Under the pieces are notes generated by a model. That model saw only the letters and a list, made by a program, of their open reading frames with translations. It searched no databases and was not told where the DNA came from. 49,525 nucleotides of DNA from Verrucomicrobiota bacterium (GTDB lineage Bacteria > Verrucomicrobiota > Verrucomicrobiia > Chthoniobacterales > Terrimicrobiaceae), in assembly GCA_026398275.1 (NCBI GenBank), contig JAPLTF010000029.1:1-49525 (forward strand), in the 5' to 3' direction. Of this stretch, positions 7,784 to 15,531 are shown in pieces (within the stretch, counting starts at the first letter, position 1; each line of letters opens with the position of its first letter). The position numbers and the translations under genes were made by a program.

Positions 7784-8492
7784 ATGTCAAAGAGCAAGGA
7801 CCGACACCTTTACCACGAGGAGATAATCGACGAACTCCAATCCCTGCTGGGCCATCGCCTACACAATGGGAGTGTTCAACGTGTTTCTTCAGAGATCCAT
7901 CGGCCTCGACCTCGCACAGATCGGCTTCATCACCGGGATGGTCAGCGGCGTCAACATGGTCCTGACCTATCCCGCCGGCGCCCTGGGAGACCGGTTCCAT
8001 CCCCTTCGCGTTCTCGTCTGGGTCAAGATCGCCAACATCGCCTTCCTTCCGCTGGGGCTGATCTGGCTGTTTTTCGACTTTGCGCCCGTCACGGCTTTCA
8101 AGGTCGCGCTGTCGATCAGCGTGATCAACATCCCGTTCGGCGTACTCACCGAGGCGATGATGATCCCGATGTATATGCGGGTGCTGCCGCGCGAGCGCTA
8201 CGGTCAGTTCTGCTCGGCCAATGCCCTGGTGCGGTCGTTCGGCGTGATCTGCGGCGGCTTTTTTGCGGGGCTCTTTATTGACCTGATCAAGCGCTTCTAC
8301 AACGGTAGCGACTACGCCTACCGCTTCATTCCGATCTGGACGATTTTCTGGAGCGCGGCCGCCCTCTTCTTCCTCTGGCGGCTCTATCAGGCATGGAAAA
8401 CGCGGCCTCGACATTTTGGGATCGAAACTCGCGTTGATCCAAACCCGGCTGCTGTCAACCAGCGGGCGGATTCTCTCCAGCCACCAGCTTGA
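7784..8492 (+). pseudogene. MFS transporter remnant: C-terminal half, frameshifted
   Basis: The frame from 7866 encodes six hydrophobic segments with an MFS motif-A-like loop (YPAGALGDRFHPLR), typical of the second half of a 12-helix MFS protein. The N-terminal half is not present, since only 36 bp separate it from the preceding gene. Upstream in another frame, MSKSKDRHLYHEEIIDELQ resembles the central cytoplasmic loop, and it joins naturally to the later frame if a frameshift near 7840 is assumed. The last dozen codons run into the convergent vapC-like gene. I read it as a decayed transporter. A short six-helix protein starting at 7866 cannot be excluded. Confidence 0.6.
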
Positions 8493-8862
8493 GTCCGAGG
8501 GGCGTAAAAAGTTTGAAGTCGTCTCCATCCGCGGTGAGCAATTCCGCGTCCTGCTCGATGGCGTTGGCGGCAATAAAGCAATCGGCGGTGGATGCGCGAC
8601 GGCGGCCAGTGGCGTTGAACAAGCGGGCAGCCAGTTCCGACGTGCTCCGGCTCACGGGCTGGACCCGGGCACCAACCACCCGCTCGACGCGCAGAAGTTC
8701 ATCCGGCATCAGTGGACCGCGCACAAATTCATGCCAGGCCACCGCGCTGGCGGCGGGGAGCATGCCCGATTGGACGCGATCGCGCACAAGCTTCACGACT
8801 ACTCCCGCCGGATCGGCCAGGGCGATAAGGGCATTCGTATCAAGATGGAGCAGGCTCCTCAT
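8455..8862 (-). CDS. PIN-domain ribonuclease toxin, VapC-like
   Basis: PIN toxins are Mg2+-dependent RNases that cut tRNA or rRNA when freed from antitoxin. The 135-residue product starts LLHLDTNALIAL, giving the first catalytic Asp. A conserved Glu lies in VAWHEFVRGPL and the later acidic pair is in ASTADCFIAANAIEQDAELLTADGDDF. The four-acid PIN site is therefore complete and the toxin is probably active. It overlaps the antitoxin gene by ATGA, as in typical toxin-antitoxin operons. Its 3' end overlaps the convergent MFS remnant by 38 bp. Confidence 0.88.
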   Translation of the reverse strand: MRSLLHLDTNALIALADPAGVVVKLVRDRVQSGMLPAASAVAWHEFVRGPLMPDELLRVERVVGARVQPVSRSTSELAARLFNATGRRRASTADCFIAANAIEQDAELLTADGDDFKLFTPLGLKLVAGENPPAG

Positions 8863-9146
8863 TTATCCGCTCCCTCCCGACCCCACCCCTCGGAGCGCAG
8901 CCTGCGGGCTTCGGCCTGCAGGCCGGCAATGCGTCCGGCAGGCAGTGGCGGACAACGCAGGATGTCATCCAAGGCTTCCAGGACCCGGTTCGTTTCCTTC
9001 TTGTCATCTGCAGTGTTCACAGGATGTGCCGTCAGCACTACGCGCAACCCTTCGGATACCAAGTCTTTGATCTTTCTGTTTTGCGAGGCGGCCCGGGTTT
9101 TCGCCTGGCGATAGAGCTCGTCGGGCATTTCGAGAGTTGTCTTCAT
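8859..9146 (-). CDS. antitoxin partner of the PIN toxin, VapB/ribbon-helix-helix type
   Basis: The 95-residue protein begins MKTTLEMPDELYRQAKTRAA, a classic ribbon-helix-helix N-terminus (one beta strand then helix) that binds DNA as a dimer. The rest is charged and likely wraps the toxin. It precedes and overlaps the PIN gene by 4 nt. An in-frame ATG two codons upstream (9152) is an alternative start. A perfect 10-bp palindrome ATATGCATAT (9145-9154) overlaps both starts and could be an autoregulatory operator. The operator is inferred from TA biology, not shown. Confidence 0.8.
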   Translation of the reverse strand: MKTTLEMPDELYRQAKTRAASQNRKIKDLVSEGLRVVLTAHPVNTADDKKETNRVLEALDDILRCPPLPAGRIAGLQAEARRLRSEGWGREGADK

Positions 9147-9175
9147 ATGCATATATATGGCGTTAATATGGTTTT

Positions 9176-9283
9176 ATGGCAATTGATTTGAATTCTCTCC
9201 TCCGGCAATTCGTCGCATTCCTGAAAAGTTCGCACAAATCCTGCTGGATGCCGGTCATCGGGGCCGGTAATGTTCCGGCGTGA
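9176..9283 (+). CDS. possible 35-codon leader ORF coupled to dnaX
   Basis: An ATG at 9176 opens a 35-residue frame (MAIDLNSLLRQFVAFLK...) whose TGA overlaps the dnaX GTG as GTGA. The overlap has the same form as other coupled genes in this window. There is no recognised family, and a chance frame in a 127-bp gap is quite possible. It is listed only because it may influence dnaX translation. Confidence 0.2.
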   Translation: MAIDLNSLLRQFVAFLKSSHKSCWMPVIGAGNVPA

Positions 9284-10938
9284 GCTACCGAGTCTTTGCC
9301 AGAAAATACCGTCCGCAGACGTTTGACGAAGTTGTCGGGCAGGACCACATCACGCGCACGCTCCAGAATGCCGTCTCGGCGAACCGCCTTGCGCAGGCCT
9401 ACCTGTTTGTCGGGCCGCGCGGGATTGGCAAGACCTCGACTGCGCGCATCCTGGCCAAGGCGCTGAACTGCGTGGACGGTCCCACGACGACCCCCTGCGG
9501 GGTTTGTGACGCTTGCAAAGAAATCACCGACGGGCGCAGCCTGGACGTGATCGAGATCGATGGCGCGAGCAACAACGGCGTCGAAAACATCCGCGACCTC
9601 CGCGACAATGCCGCCTACGCCCCGGCCCGCGGGCCGTTCAAAATCTATCTCATCGACGAGGTTCACATGCTGAGCACCGGCGCCTTCAACGCGCTGCTCA
9701 AGACGCTCGAGGAGCCGCCTCCGCACGTGAAGTTCATCTTCGCCACGACCGAGGCCCAGAAGCTCCCGGCCACGATCACGAGCCGCTGCCAGCGGTTCGA
9801 CCTCCGCCGGATCCCGACCGCGCTGATCGCGAAGCACCTGACATTCATTGCGGACAGCGAGAAGATTTCCCTCGATCCGGCCGCCGCCGAGGCGATCGCC
9901 CGCGGGGCCGAAGGCGGGCTCCGCGACGCGGAGAGCATGCTCGACCAGATGGTCGCGTTCTGCGGCGAAAAAATCCTGGCGCAGGACGTGATGGACGTCT
10001 TCGGGTTCACCTCAAAGGAGACGGTCGTCGGGCTCACAGATCATCTCTTTGCGCGCAATGCGGCCGGCGCGCTGGGAATCATCTCGGAGCAATCGGATGC
10101 CGGCAAAGACCTCTCCCGCCTCACTTCGGATCTGATTGCCCACCTGCGCGATCTGCTGGTCTCGGCGGCCACCGGCCAGCCATCGCCAGTCCCGCAGGGA
10201 AAACTTCTGGATCTCGTGGACCATTTCGGCGAGGCGGAGACCCGGATGAAATGGGTGGCCGACAAAAAGCTGCAGCTCGATGTCGCGGTCATCAAGGCGC
10301 TCCATCTTCTGGACGAGACGAGCCTCACGGATGTCATCGAGACTCTCACCAGCCTTGGTGGCGGAAGTCCCGCACCGAGGCCGACGCCGGCACCCGCCCC
10401 GGTCGCCCGTCCGGAACCTGCAGCGGCACCCGCGCCAAGACTCCAGGAAAAGCCCGAGCCCGCGCCCAAAGTCTCCGCCCCGCCAGCTCCTGCTGACCCC
10501 GATGATGCCGAAGTCTCTGCCGCCACGACCTGGGAGAAGACCGCCGAGTCTTTTGCAAAGGAATCCTTCATCCGCTACGGGTGGCTCCGCGAGGGGCTGT
10601 TCGAACGGTTTGAGGACGGGAAGCTATTTGTCCGCTTCCCCGCCTCGTCGAAGGAAAACTCTGAGAGCATCTGGATGGAAAAGGGCATCAAGGATCTGGA
10701 AACGTCGCTCACCCGTGCGCTGTCGCGCACCACGCGGCTCGTCCTTGAATGGGACGAAAGCCTGGTGGAGCAGCCGGAGCCGGTCCTGGAGACCAATCCC
10801 TCCCGCGAAGAGCCCGCCGCCTCCGCTCCTCCGGAACCCGCCCCGCCCGCGGATCCGATGGAGGACTTCAAAAACGATCCCCTGATCAAGAAAGCCCTCG
10901 AACTTTTCAAAAGCACACTACAAACTACCCCCGCATGA
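9280..10938 (+). CDS. dnaX: DNA polymerase III subunits gamma and tau
   Basis: DnaX is the AAA+ clamp-loader ATPase that loads the sliding clamp and, as tau, links polymerases. The 552-residue product has Walker A GPRGIGKTS (45-53), zinc-binding cysteines at 64, 73, 76 and 79, Walker B LIDEVH (124-129) and the SRCQRF sensor (about 167-172). A Pro/Ala-rich linker (about 365-400) leads to a divergent C-terminal domain. Start is GTG at 9280, giving the standard SYRVFARKYRPQTFDEVVGQ N-terminus. No obvious slippery A-run for the short gamma form was noticed. It overlaps ybaB by ATGA, the conserved dnaX-ybaB pairing. Confidence 0.96.
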   Translation: MSYRVFARKYRPQTFDEVVGQDHITRTLQNAVSANRLAQAYLFVGPRGIGKTSTARILAKALNCVDGPTTTPCGVCDACKEITDGRSLDVIEIDGASNNGVENIRDLRDNAAYAPARGPFKIYLIDEVHMLSTGAFNALLKTLEEPPPHVKFIFATTEAQKLPATITSRCQRFDLRRIPTALIAKHLTFIADSEKISLDPAAAEAIARGAEGGLRDAESMLDQMVAFCGEKILAQDVMDVFGFTSKETVVGLTDHLFARNAAGALGIISEQSDAGKDLSRLTSDLIAHLRDLLVSAATGQPSPVPQGKLLDLVDHFGEAETRMKWVADKKLQLDVAVIKALHLLDETSLTDVIETLTSLGGGSPAPRPTPAPAPVARPEPAAAPAPRLQEKPEPAPKVSAPPAPADPDDAEVSAATTWEKTAESFAKESFIRYGWLREGLFERFEDGKLFVRFPASSKENSESIWMEKGIKDLETSLTRALSRTTRLVLEWDESLVEQPEPVLETNPSREEPAASAPPEPAPPADPMEDFKNDPLIKKALELFKSTLQTTPA

Positions 10939-11240
10939 ATATCGCCAAGATGATGAAGGAGGCCCAGCGCATGCAGGAGCGCATGGCCGAGACCCAGAAC
11001 GAACTCGCCGCACGCACGGTCGAAGCCACGGCCGGCGGCGGAAAAATCAAGGTCACCGCCACCGGCGCGGGCGACATCGTCTCGATCAAAATCGACCCGC
11101 AGGTCGTGGACCCGCAGGACGTGGAATTTCTCGAGGACCTCGTCCTCACCGGGGTCAAGCAGGCGCTCGAAGATGCCAAGGCGCTCGCGGGCGCCGAGAT
11201 GGGCAAACTCACCGGCGGACTCAAAATCCCGGGATTTTAA
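10935..11240 (+). CDS. YbaB/EbfC nucleoid-associated protein
   Basis: YbaB-family dimers bind DNA and contribute to nucleoid structure. The 101-residue product begins [19 protein letters not shown], has the [21 protein letters not shown] core and ends in TGGLKIPGF, all typical, with normal length. It is coupled to dnaX by a 4-nt overlap. A broken dcd gene follows 4 bp later. Confidence 0.95.
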   Translation: MNIAKMMKEAQRMQERMAETQNELAARTVEATAGGGKIKVTATGAGDIVSIKIDPQVVDPQDVEFLEDLVLTGVKQALEDAKALAGAEMGKLTGGLKIPGF

Positions 11241-11244
11241 ATTT

Positions 11245-11731
11245 ATGTCAGTCTGTTCCGACAAATGGATCCGCCGCATGGCGGTTGAGAAGGGCATGAT
11301 CGAGCCGTTCGTGGACGGCCAGATCAAGCAGAACGAAGATGGCAGCCGCGTCGTGAGCTACGGGCTCTCAAGCTACGGCTACGACCTCAGGGTTTCGGAT
11401 GAGTTCAAGGTCTTCACCAACGTCTTCAACACGATGGTCGACCCGAAGGCGTTCGATGAGAAGTCGTTCGTCGACATGCAGACCGATGTATGCATCGTGC
11501 CGCCGAATTCCTTCGCCCTCGCCCGCAGCGTGGAATATTTCCGTATCCCGCGTGAGGTCCTCACGATCTGCGTCGGAAAATCCACCTACGCCCGCTGCGG
11601 GATCATCGTGAACGTCACAGGGCCTCGCCCAAGTCGTCTTCTTTCTGGCATCGGAAATCTGCGAGACCAGCTACGCCGACCGCGCCGGAAAATACATGCG
11701 CCAGCGCGGGATCACGATCCCGCGGCTCTGA
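11245..11731 (+). pseudogene. dcd: dCTP deaminase gene with an internal deletion and frameshift
   Basis: Codons 1-125 (11245-11619) encode a well-conserved dCTP deaminase N-terminus, including [13 protein letters not shown] and [15 protein letters not shown] with the Ser and Arg of the active site. One nucleotide later the frame shifts, and 11621-11731 encode the normal C-terminus: GLAQVVFF, then [20 protein letters not shown], then a stop. The intervening ~28 residues, which hold the WEG-VTLE segment with the catalytic Glu, are absent. This corresponds to about 83 missing nt. Reading on in the first frame gives an unrelated tail. As drawn the gene cannot make active enzyme. An assembly error is the main alternative. 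Confidence 0.85.
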
Positions 11732-12075
11732 AAGACTCCACACCAGCGCTTCGTGCCTCCTGTCGGCTGCATGTCATCTTTTGATCGCACCCATGGCAAT
11801 ATCGGACGGGCCATCCTGAATCGGATGGGCGGCGGGGCAGGCGGCATTCATGGGCGCGGCTCCGGATTTCACCGTTCCGGCACCCAAGTGGGGGCGCCCT
11901 GACGGGCGCACAAAAAGATACAGGCCGCCGCAGCGAATGCTACGACGGCCTGTTGTTCCCCCCAGAACAATCTTTAATGCCGTTAAGTTAATGCGTCGTT
12001 AATATATTGCAAGGGGTTTTTTGAAAAAAAAGCCGTAGTTTTTCTTATCTCATTTGTCGGGAACTAGTTGCAATA
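11732..12075. other. intergenic region without a gene
   Basis: This is 344 bp between the broken dcd and the Nudix gene. It contains a GC hairpin (GCGCCC at 11894, TGAC loop, GGGCGC), a second hairpin listed separately and an AT-rich stretch. In the AT-rich stretch TTAATGCCGTTAA (11974-11986) is nearly repeated as TTAATGCGTCGTTAA (11988-12002), followed by T and A runs. No open frame looks protein-like. The AT-rich part could hold a regulatory site or be the edge of a lost element. Confidence 0.5.
11921..11952. terminator. possible bidirectional terminator hairpin
   Basis: CAGGCCG (11921-11927) pairs with CGGCCTG (11946-11952) around an 18-nt loop. An A-rich stretch lies on the left (CAAAAAGATA) and TTGTT on the right. 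It sits between two convergent genes, where a shared terminator is expected. The U-tract is short, so this is only a candidate. Confidence 0.4.
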
Positions 12076-12558
12076 TCATTTATTTGACCAGATCACGTCA
12101 TATGTCAGCATTTTTTCTCCGTCAAAGTGGAAAAATCCACGGAAATTGCCCCCCGAAATCACGCCCGGGAGCCAGTGGATATCGTCATCCCACATTTCGT
12201 GATAGGGGATTTGATCGAGCGGCGTCCAGAGCGGCGCAGCCTCGTCCGTCTCGTGGGGTTCGCCGATGTAGTCCGAGGCCACGAAGACCGCGCAGTGGAG
12301 CGCGTAGCCATCGGCAAATTGGAAGTGGAGTTCGCCTCGATCCTCGACTCCTGTGGGCGTGATTCCGAGTTCCTCCTGCGTCTCGCGAATGGCGGCAACG
12401 AGCGCCGTCTCTCCGGCCTCGAGCCGTCCGCCAGGCGCATTGATCTTGCCGGCCCCAAGACCTCGTTTTTTCCGGATGAGCAGGATCTCTCCGCCGCGGA
12501 TGACAAAGCAGAGCGTCGCCCGCTCGGTCGGCTGCCAGGATTTCCAAAATTCAGTCAT
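12076..12558 (-). CDS. Nudix hydrolase, MutT-like
   Basis: Nudix enzymes cleave nucleoside diphosphates linked to another moiety, and MutT-like ones clear oxidised dNTPs. The 160-residue protein has a complete Nudix box from G43 to I66: GGRLEAGETALVAAIRET then QEELGI, fitting GX5EX7REUXEEXGU. Flanking features such as KKRGLGAGKINAPGG and the C-terminal HFDGEKMLTYDV are like MTH1/8-oxo-dGTPase relatives. The exact substrate is inferred only from this resemblance. Length is normal. Confidence 0.85.
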   Translation of the reverse strand: MTEFWKSWQPTERATLCFVIRGGEILLIRKKRGLGAGKINAPGGRLEAGETALVAAIRETQEELGITPTGVEDRGELHFQFADGYALHCAVFVASDYIGEPHETDEAAPLWTPLDQIPYHEMWDDDIHWLPGVISGGNFRGFFHFDGEKMLTYDVIWSNK

Positions 12559-12620
12559 CCCGCGACTGTAGCGGCCCGCCGCAAACTTGCCAGTCTGCGG
12601 ATTCGGGAGCGCACGATGGG

Positions 12621-12755
12621 GGCGGGATCAAAGGTGGGTGCGGTTGCAAATAGGAGCAGGGCGGGACGTCCCCGGCCCGCTGCTTTCTTCCTTCGGGCAG
12701 CCCGGAGGTCTGCCCCTGCCTTTCACGGAAAACCTCACCCACACTTCATCACACC
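12621..12755 (+). repeat. MITE-like dispersed repeat, copy 1
   Basis: About 135 bp bounded by imperfect terminal inverted repeats: GATCAAAGGTGGGTGCGGTT on the left and the complement of GATGAAGTGTGGGTGAGGTT on the right (16 of 20 positions agree). The interior holds GGGCGGGACGTCCCCGGCCC and CAGCCCGGAGGTCTG, both shared with the copy near 28.3 kb in opposite orientation. Possible degenerate flanking repeats are GCGCACGATGG and GCGCGATGG. It is non-coding. Confidence 0.7.
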
Positions 12756-12807
12756 TGCGCGATGGAATCCGCGCGACTTGTGCGGGATTCTTTGATGAGA
12801 TCCACCC

Positions 12808-15531
12808 ATGTCTGCGAAGCCCCCGGTCACGATCCTGCACACGGAGATGGTCCCGCTTCCGCAGGCGGTGGCCGCGCATCTCCGCTCAAAAAATGTGAGC
12901 ACATGGGATCACATCCTTGTCGTGCTTCCCACGATCGAGGCCGGCCGGCGCGTGGTCGGGGCGCTGCTCGAAGGCATTGACGTGATCTTTCCGCCGCAGT
13001 TTGCGACGCCGCTGACCCTGGTTCCCTTCGGCGAAGGCGAGGGCGTGGCCACGACCGCGCAAGCCGGGATGGCCTGGCACGCGACCCTCTCTGAAGCGAA
13101 GGACTGCCCGCTGACATTTGGCGGGCACTCTGGAACCAAGCTCGCGGCCAGTTTTGTCACGCTCACACGCGATCTGGCGGCGGGTGCTTGCAACATCCCG
13201 GGCGCCGCAAAAATCCTTTCCGCACGCGATCCGCGCTGGCTCGAATGGTGCGGGCTTTGGAAATCCTACATGGCGCGCCTGGCCTCGGCCGGCCTGAGCT
13301 GCCCGGCCGAGGTCCAGATCGGGGCGGCTGAACATTTTCTCCCGCCGCCGGGAATCACCAACATCCTCGTCGCCGGGGTGGCGGACCTTCCCCCTTTGGC
13401 CCGGATGGCGATTCAAAATTGCGAGGCCGAGATCCTCATTCATGCGCCGGGGTTGGACGCCGGGGCATTTGATGAATTTGGATGCGCGGTGCCGGAATTC
13501 TGGTCTCCGGCCACCCTGCCGGTTCGCGACTCCCAGATCCAGGTTGTCAGCGATCCCGCGGAGCTTGGGAGGGCTGTTGTTGAAATCGAGTCCTCCTCCC
13601 GGATCGCGGTTTTCTCGGGCGATGCGGGCCTCTCGACGGATATTGCGTGCGCGCTGGAGGAATCCGGACGCGAGGGATTCATGCCCGAGGGAAATCCGCT
13701 GAACCGGCATCCGGTCACCCGCCTCGCGACGCTCATCGCACGCCTCCCGGGGGATGGATCGTGGGGCCACCTCGAATCGCTGGTTTTTCATCCGGATTTT
13801 TTCCAATGGATCAAAGCCCTCCTCCCTCGGGAGGCGCACAAGGACTGGAACCGGCTCGGAGCGCTCACGTTTTGTGCGGACCTCAGGGAGATCGCGGATC
13901 GCCTCGGCACCAGCCGGTCGAGCGGCGATGAGCGGGACAGGAAGCGTCTTCTGAAAACATTTTCTCCACTCGTGGAGAAGCTTCTGGATCTGAGACAATC
14001 CATGTCCTCTCCCCATGCCGCCCCGGCATTGAGAAAAATCCTGTCCGACATCTACGGTCCGCGCGACATGGGCCGCCGTCCGGGGGACAAGGAGGCCGCA
14101 AAAGCGGTCATCGCGCTTCTCGACGAGATCTCCGCATTTCCCGGCCTCGCGCAAATGGATGCCGCAGCGTTGCTGACGATGCTCGAGGCCGTGCCGGGAA
14201 CGTGGACCCCGGCGCACGAATCCGGCGCGATCGAAATTGAAGGCTGGCTGGAGCTTGCGGGCGAAGATGCTCAAGTGATCGTGCTTGCCGGGCTGAACGA
14301 GGGGCTTCTTCCAAGCAAGAGGCGGGTGGATGCCCTCCTGCCCGATGCCGCCCGCGCCGCCCTGGGTCTGGATGACGCGGTTTCCCGGCATGCCCGCGAT
14401 GCCTCCATCCTGCACGCGGCGCTTGCGGTCCGCGATCCGCAGAGCGTGCGGATCCTGTCGCTCCGGCAGGCTGCGGACGGAAGCCCGCTCAAGCCCTCGC
14501 GGCTCCTGCTCCGTGTGCCGGACAAGGACCTCCCGCAGCGGGTCAGGAACCTCGTCACGTCGTCGTCCGCCCATGTGGAGGCGCCGCTCAGGAAGTTTTC
14601 CGATGAGCCATTTCGCGTGGCCCGCCCCGCCGGTCCCATCCTTTCGCTCAGCGCCACGGCTTTCAAATCCCATCTTTCATGCCCGCTCAGATTCTATCTC
14701 TCCAACCGCCTGGGATTTTCCGAACCCGGAACCGGAAGCCCGTGCCTCGGGGCCGATGGCTTCGGGAGCTGGATCCACGATGTTCTTCAGCAGTTCGGGG
14801 ACGACCCTGTCCTCTCGTCATCGCAGAATGCCGACGAAATCCGGTCCTGGCTCCTCCCCCGGTGGGACGCGCTGTTTCATGGGCTGGATGACGATGTGAC
14901 GCTCATGCTGCAGCGGGAGTCGGGGCGTCTGCGACTCGAGGAATTTTCCACCGCGCAGGCGGCGATGCGGGCGGATGGCTGGAGGACGAAACTTGTGGAA
15001 TGGAAATTCTCCATCACGCCTCCAGACTGGCCGCTGGCCTTGAGGGGAAGAATTGATCGCGTGGATGTGCGCGACGGAGCGATCCTGCTCATCGACTACA
15101 AAACCGGATCCCTGAACAAATCCAACCCCGCCCGTTCGGCCCACCTCAAGCGGGCGCGCCCGCCGGGGAGGTTCGGGGTCAGGCCGGAGTATGCGCTGCT
15201 CGGCACGGACGTCTGGTGCGATCTCCAGCTCCCGCTCTATGCCATGGCGATCTCGCAGGAGAAACCGATCGAGATCCCGAAGGAAATCCGGCTCGCCTAT
15301 TTCCTCATCGCTGACGACGTCGCGCAGACCGGGCTGTGCGAGTGGGCGGACGCCGACATGGAAAGCGCGGCCCGGTGTGCGCGGGGTGTGGCGGATGAAG
15401 TCGCTTCGGACGCCGTTTTGGAATGGATCGCGGCGAAGGATTTCAGCCGGTTCGCAGTTGATCCCGACTATGATGATTTTGAGCCGCTCGCGCTCTCACA
15501 CTACATCGAGGGGGGGGCGCTCGTCGTATGA
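12808..15531 (+). CDS. AddB/RecB-type PD-(D/E)XK nuclease family protein
   Basis: The 907-residue product resembles AddB, the partner subunit of the AddA helicase in double-strand-break end processing. The N-terminal two thirds is a degenerate helicase-like region with no intact Walker A. The C-terminal nuclease domain starts at SATAFKSHLSCPLRFYL (about 618-634) and contains GRIDRVD and IDYKTG (about 747 and 762), the PD-(D/E)XK residues. The Cys triad that forms the Fe-S cluster with the first Cys in Bacillus AddB is not apparent near the C-terminus. It overlaps the helicase gene by ATGA. The AddB identity comes from the pairing and nuclease motifs. Overall sequence is divergent. Confidence 0.85.
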   Translation: MSAKPPVTILHTEMVPLPQAVAAHLRSKNVSTWDHILVVLPTIEAGRRVVGALLEGIDVIFPPQFATPLTLVPFGEGEGVATTAQAGMAWHATLSEAKDCPLTFGGHSGTKLAASFVTLTRDLAAGACNIPGAAKILSARDPRWLEWCGLWKSYMARLASAGLSCPAEVQIGAAEHFLPPPGITNILVAGVADLPPLARMAIQNCEAEILIHAPGLDAGAFDEFGCAVPEFWSPATLPVRDSQIQVVSDPAELGRAVVEIESSSRIAVFSGDAGLSTDIACALEESGREGFMPEGNPLNRHPVTRLATLIARLPGDGSWGHLESLVFHPDFFQWIKALLPREAHKDWNRLGALTFCADLREIADRLGTSRSSGDERDRKRLLKTFSPLVEKLLDLRQSMSSPHAAPALRKILSDIYGPRDMGRRPGDKEAAKAVIALLDEISAFPGLAQMDAAALLTMLEAVPGTWTPAHESGAIEIEGWLELAGEDAQVIVLAGLNEGLLPSKRRVDALLPDAARAALGLDDAVSRHARDASILHAALAVRDPQSVRILSLRQAADGSPLKPSRLLLRVPDKDLPQRVRNLVTSSSAHVEAPLRKFSDEPFRVARPAGPILSLSATAFKSHLSCPLRFYLSNRLGFSEPGTGSPCLGADGFGSWIHDVLQQFGDDPVLSSSQNADEIRSWLLPRWDALFHGLDDDVTLMLQRESGRLRLEEFSTAQAAMRADGWRTKLVEWKFSITPPDWPLALRGRIDRVDVRDGAILLIDYKTGSLNKSNPARSAHLKRARPPGRFGVRPEYALLGTDVWCDLQLPLYAMAISQEKPIEIPKEIRLAYFLIADDVAQTGLCEWADADMESAARCARGVADEVASDAVLEWIAAKDFSRFAVDPDYDDFEPLALSHYIEGGALVV

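Noticed and set aside
10375-10500. Programmed frameshift site for a short gamma form of DnaX
   Set aside because: No A-run or paired slippery heptamer with a following stop was found in the Pro/Ala linker.
12886-14673. 595-codon open frame antisense to the AddB-like gene
   Set aside because: Arg/Gly/Glu-rich with no domain, and the plus strand has the nuclease motifs.
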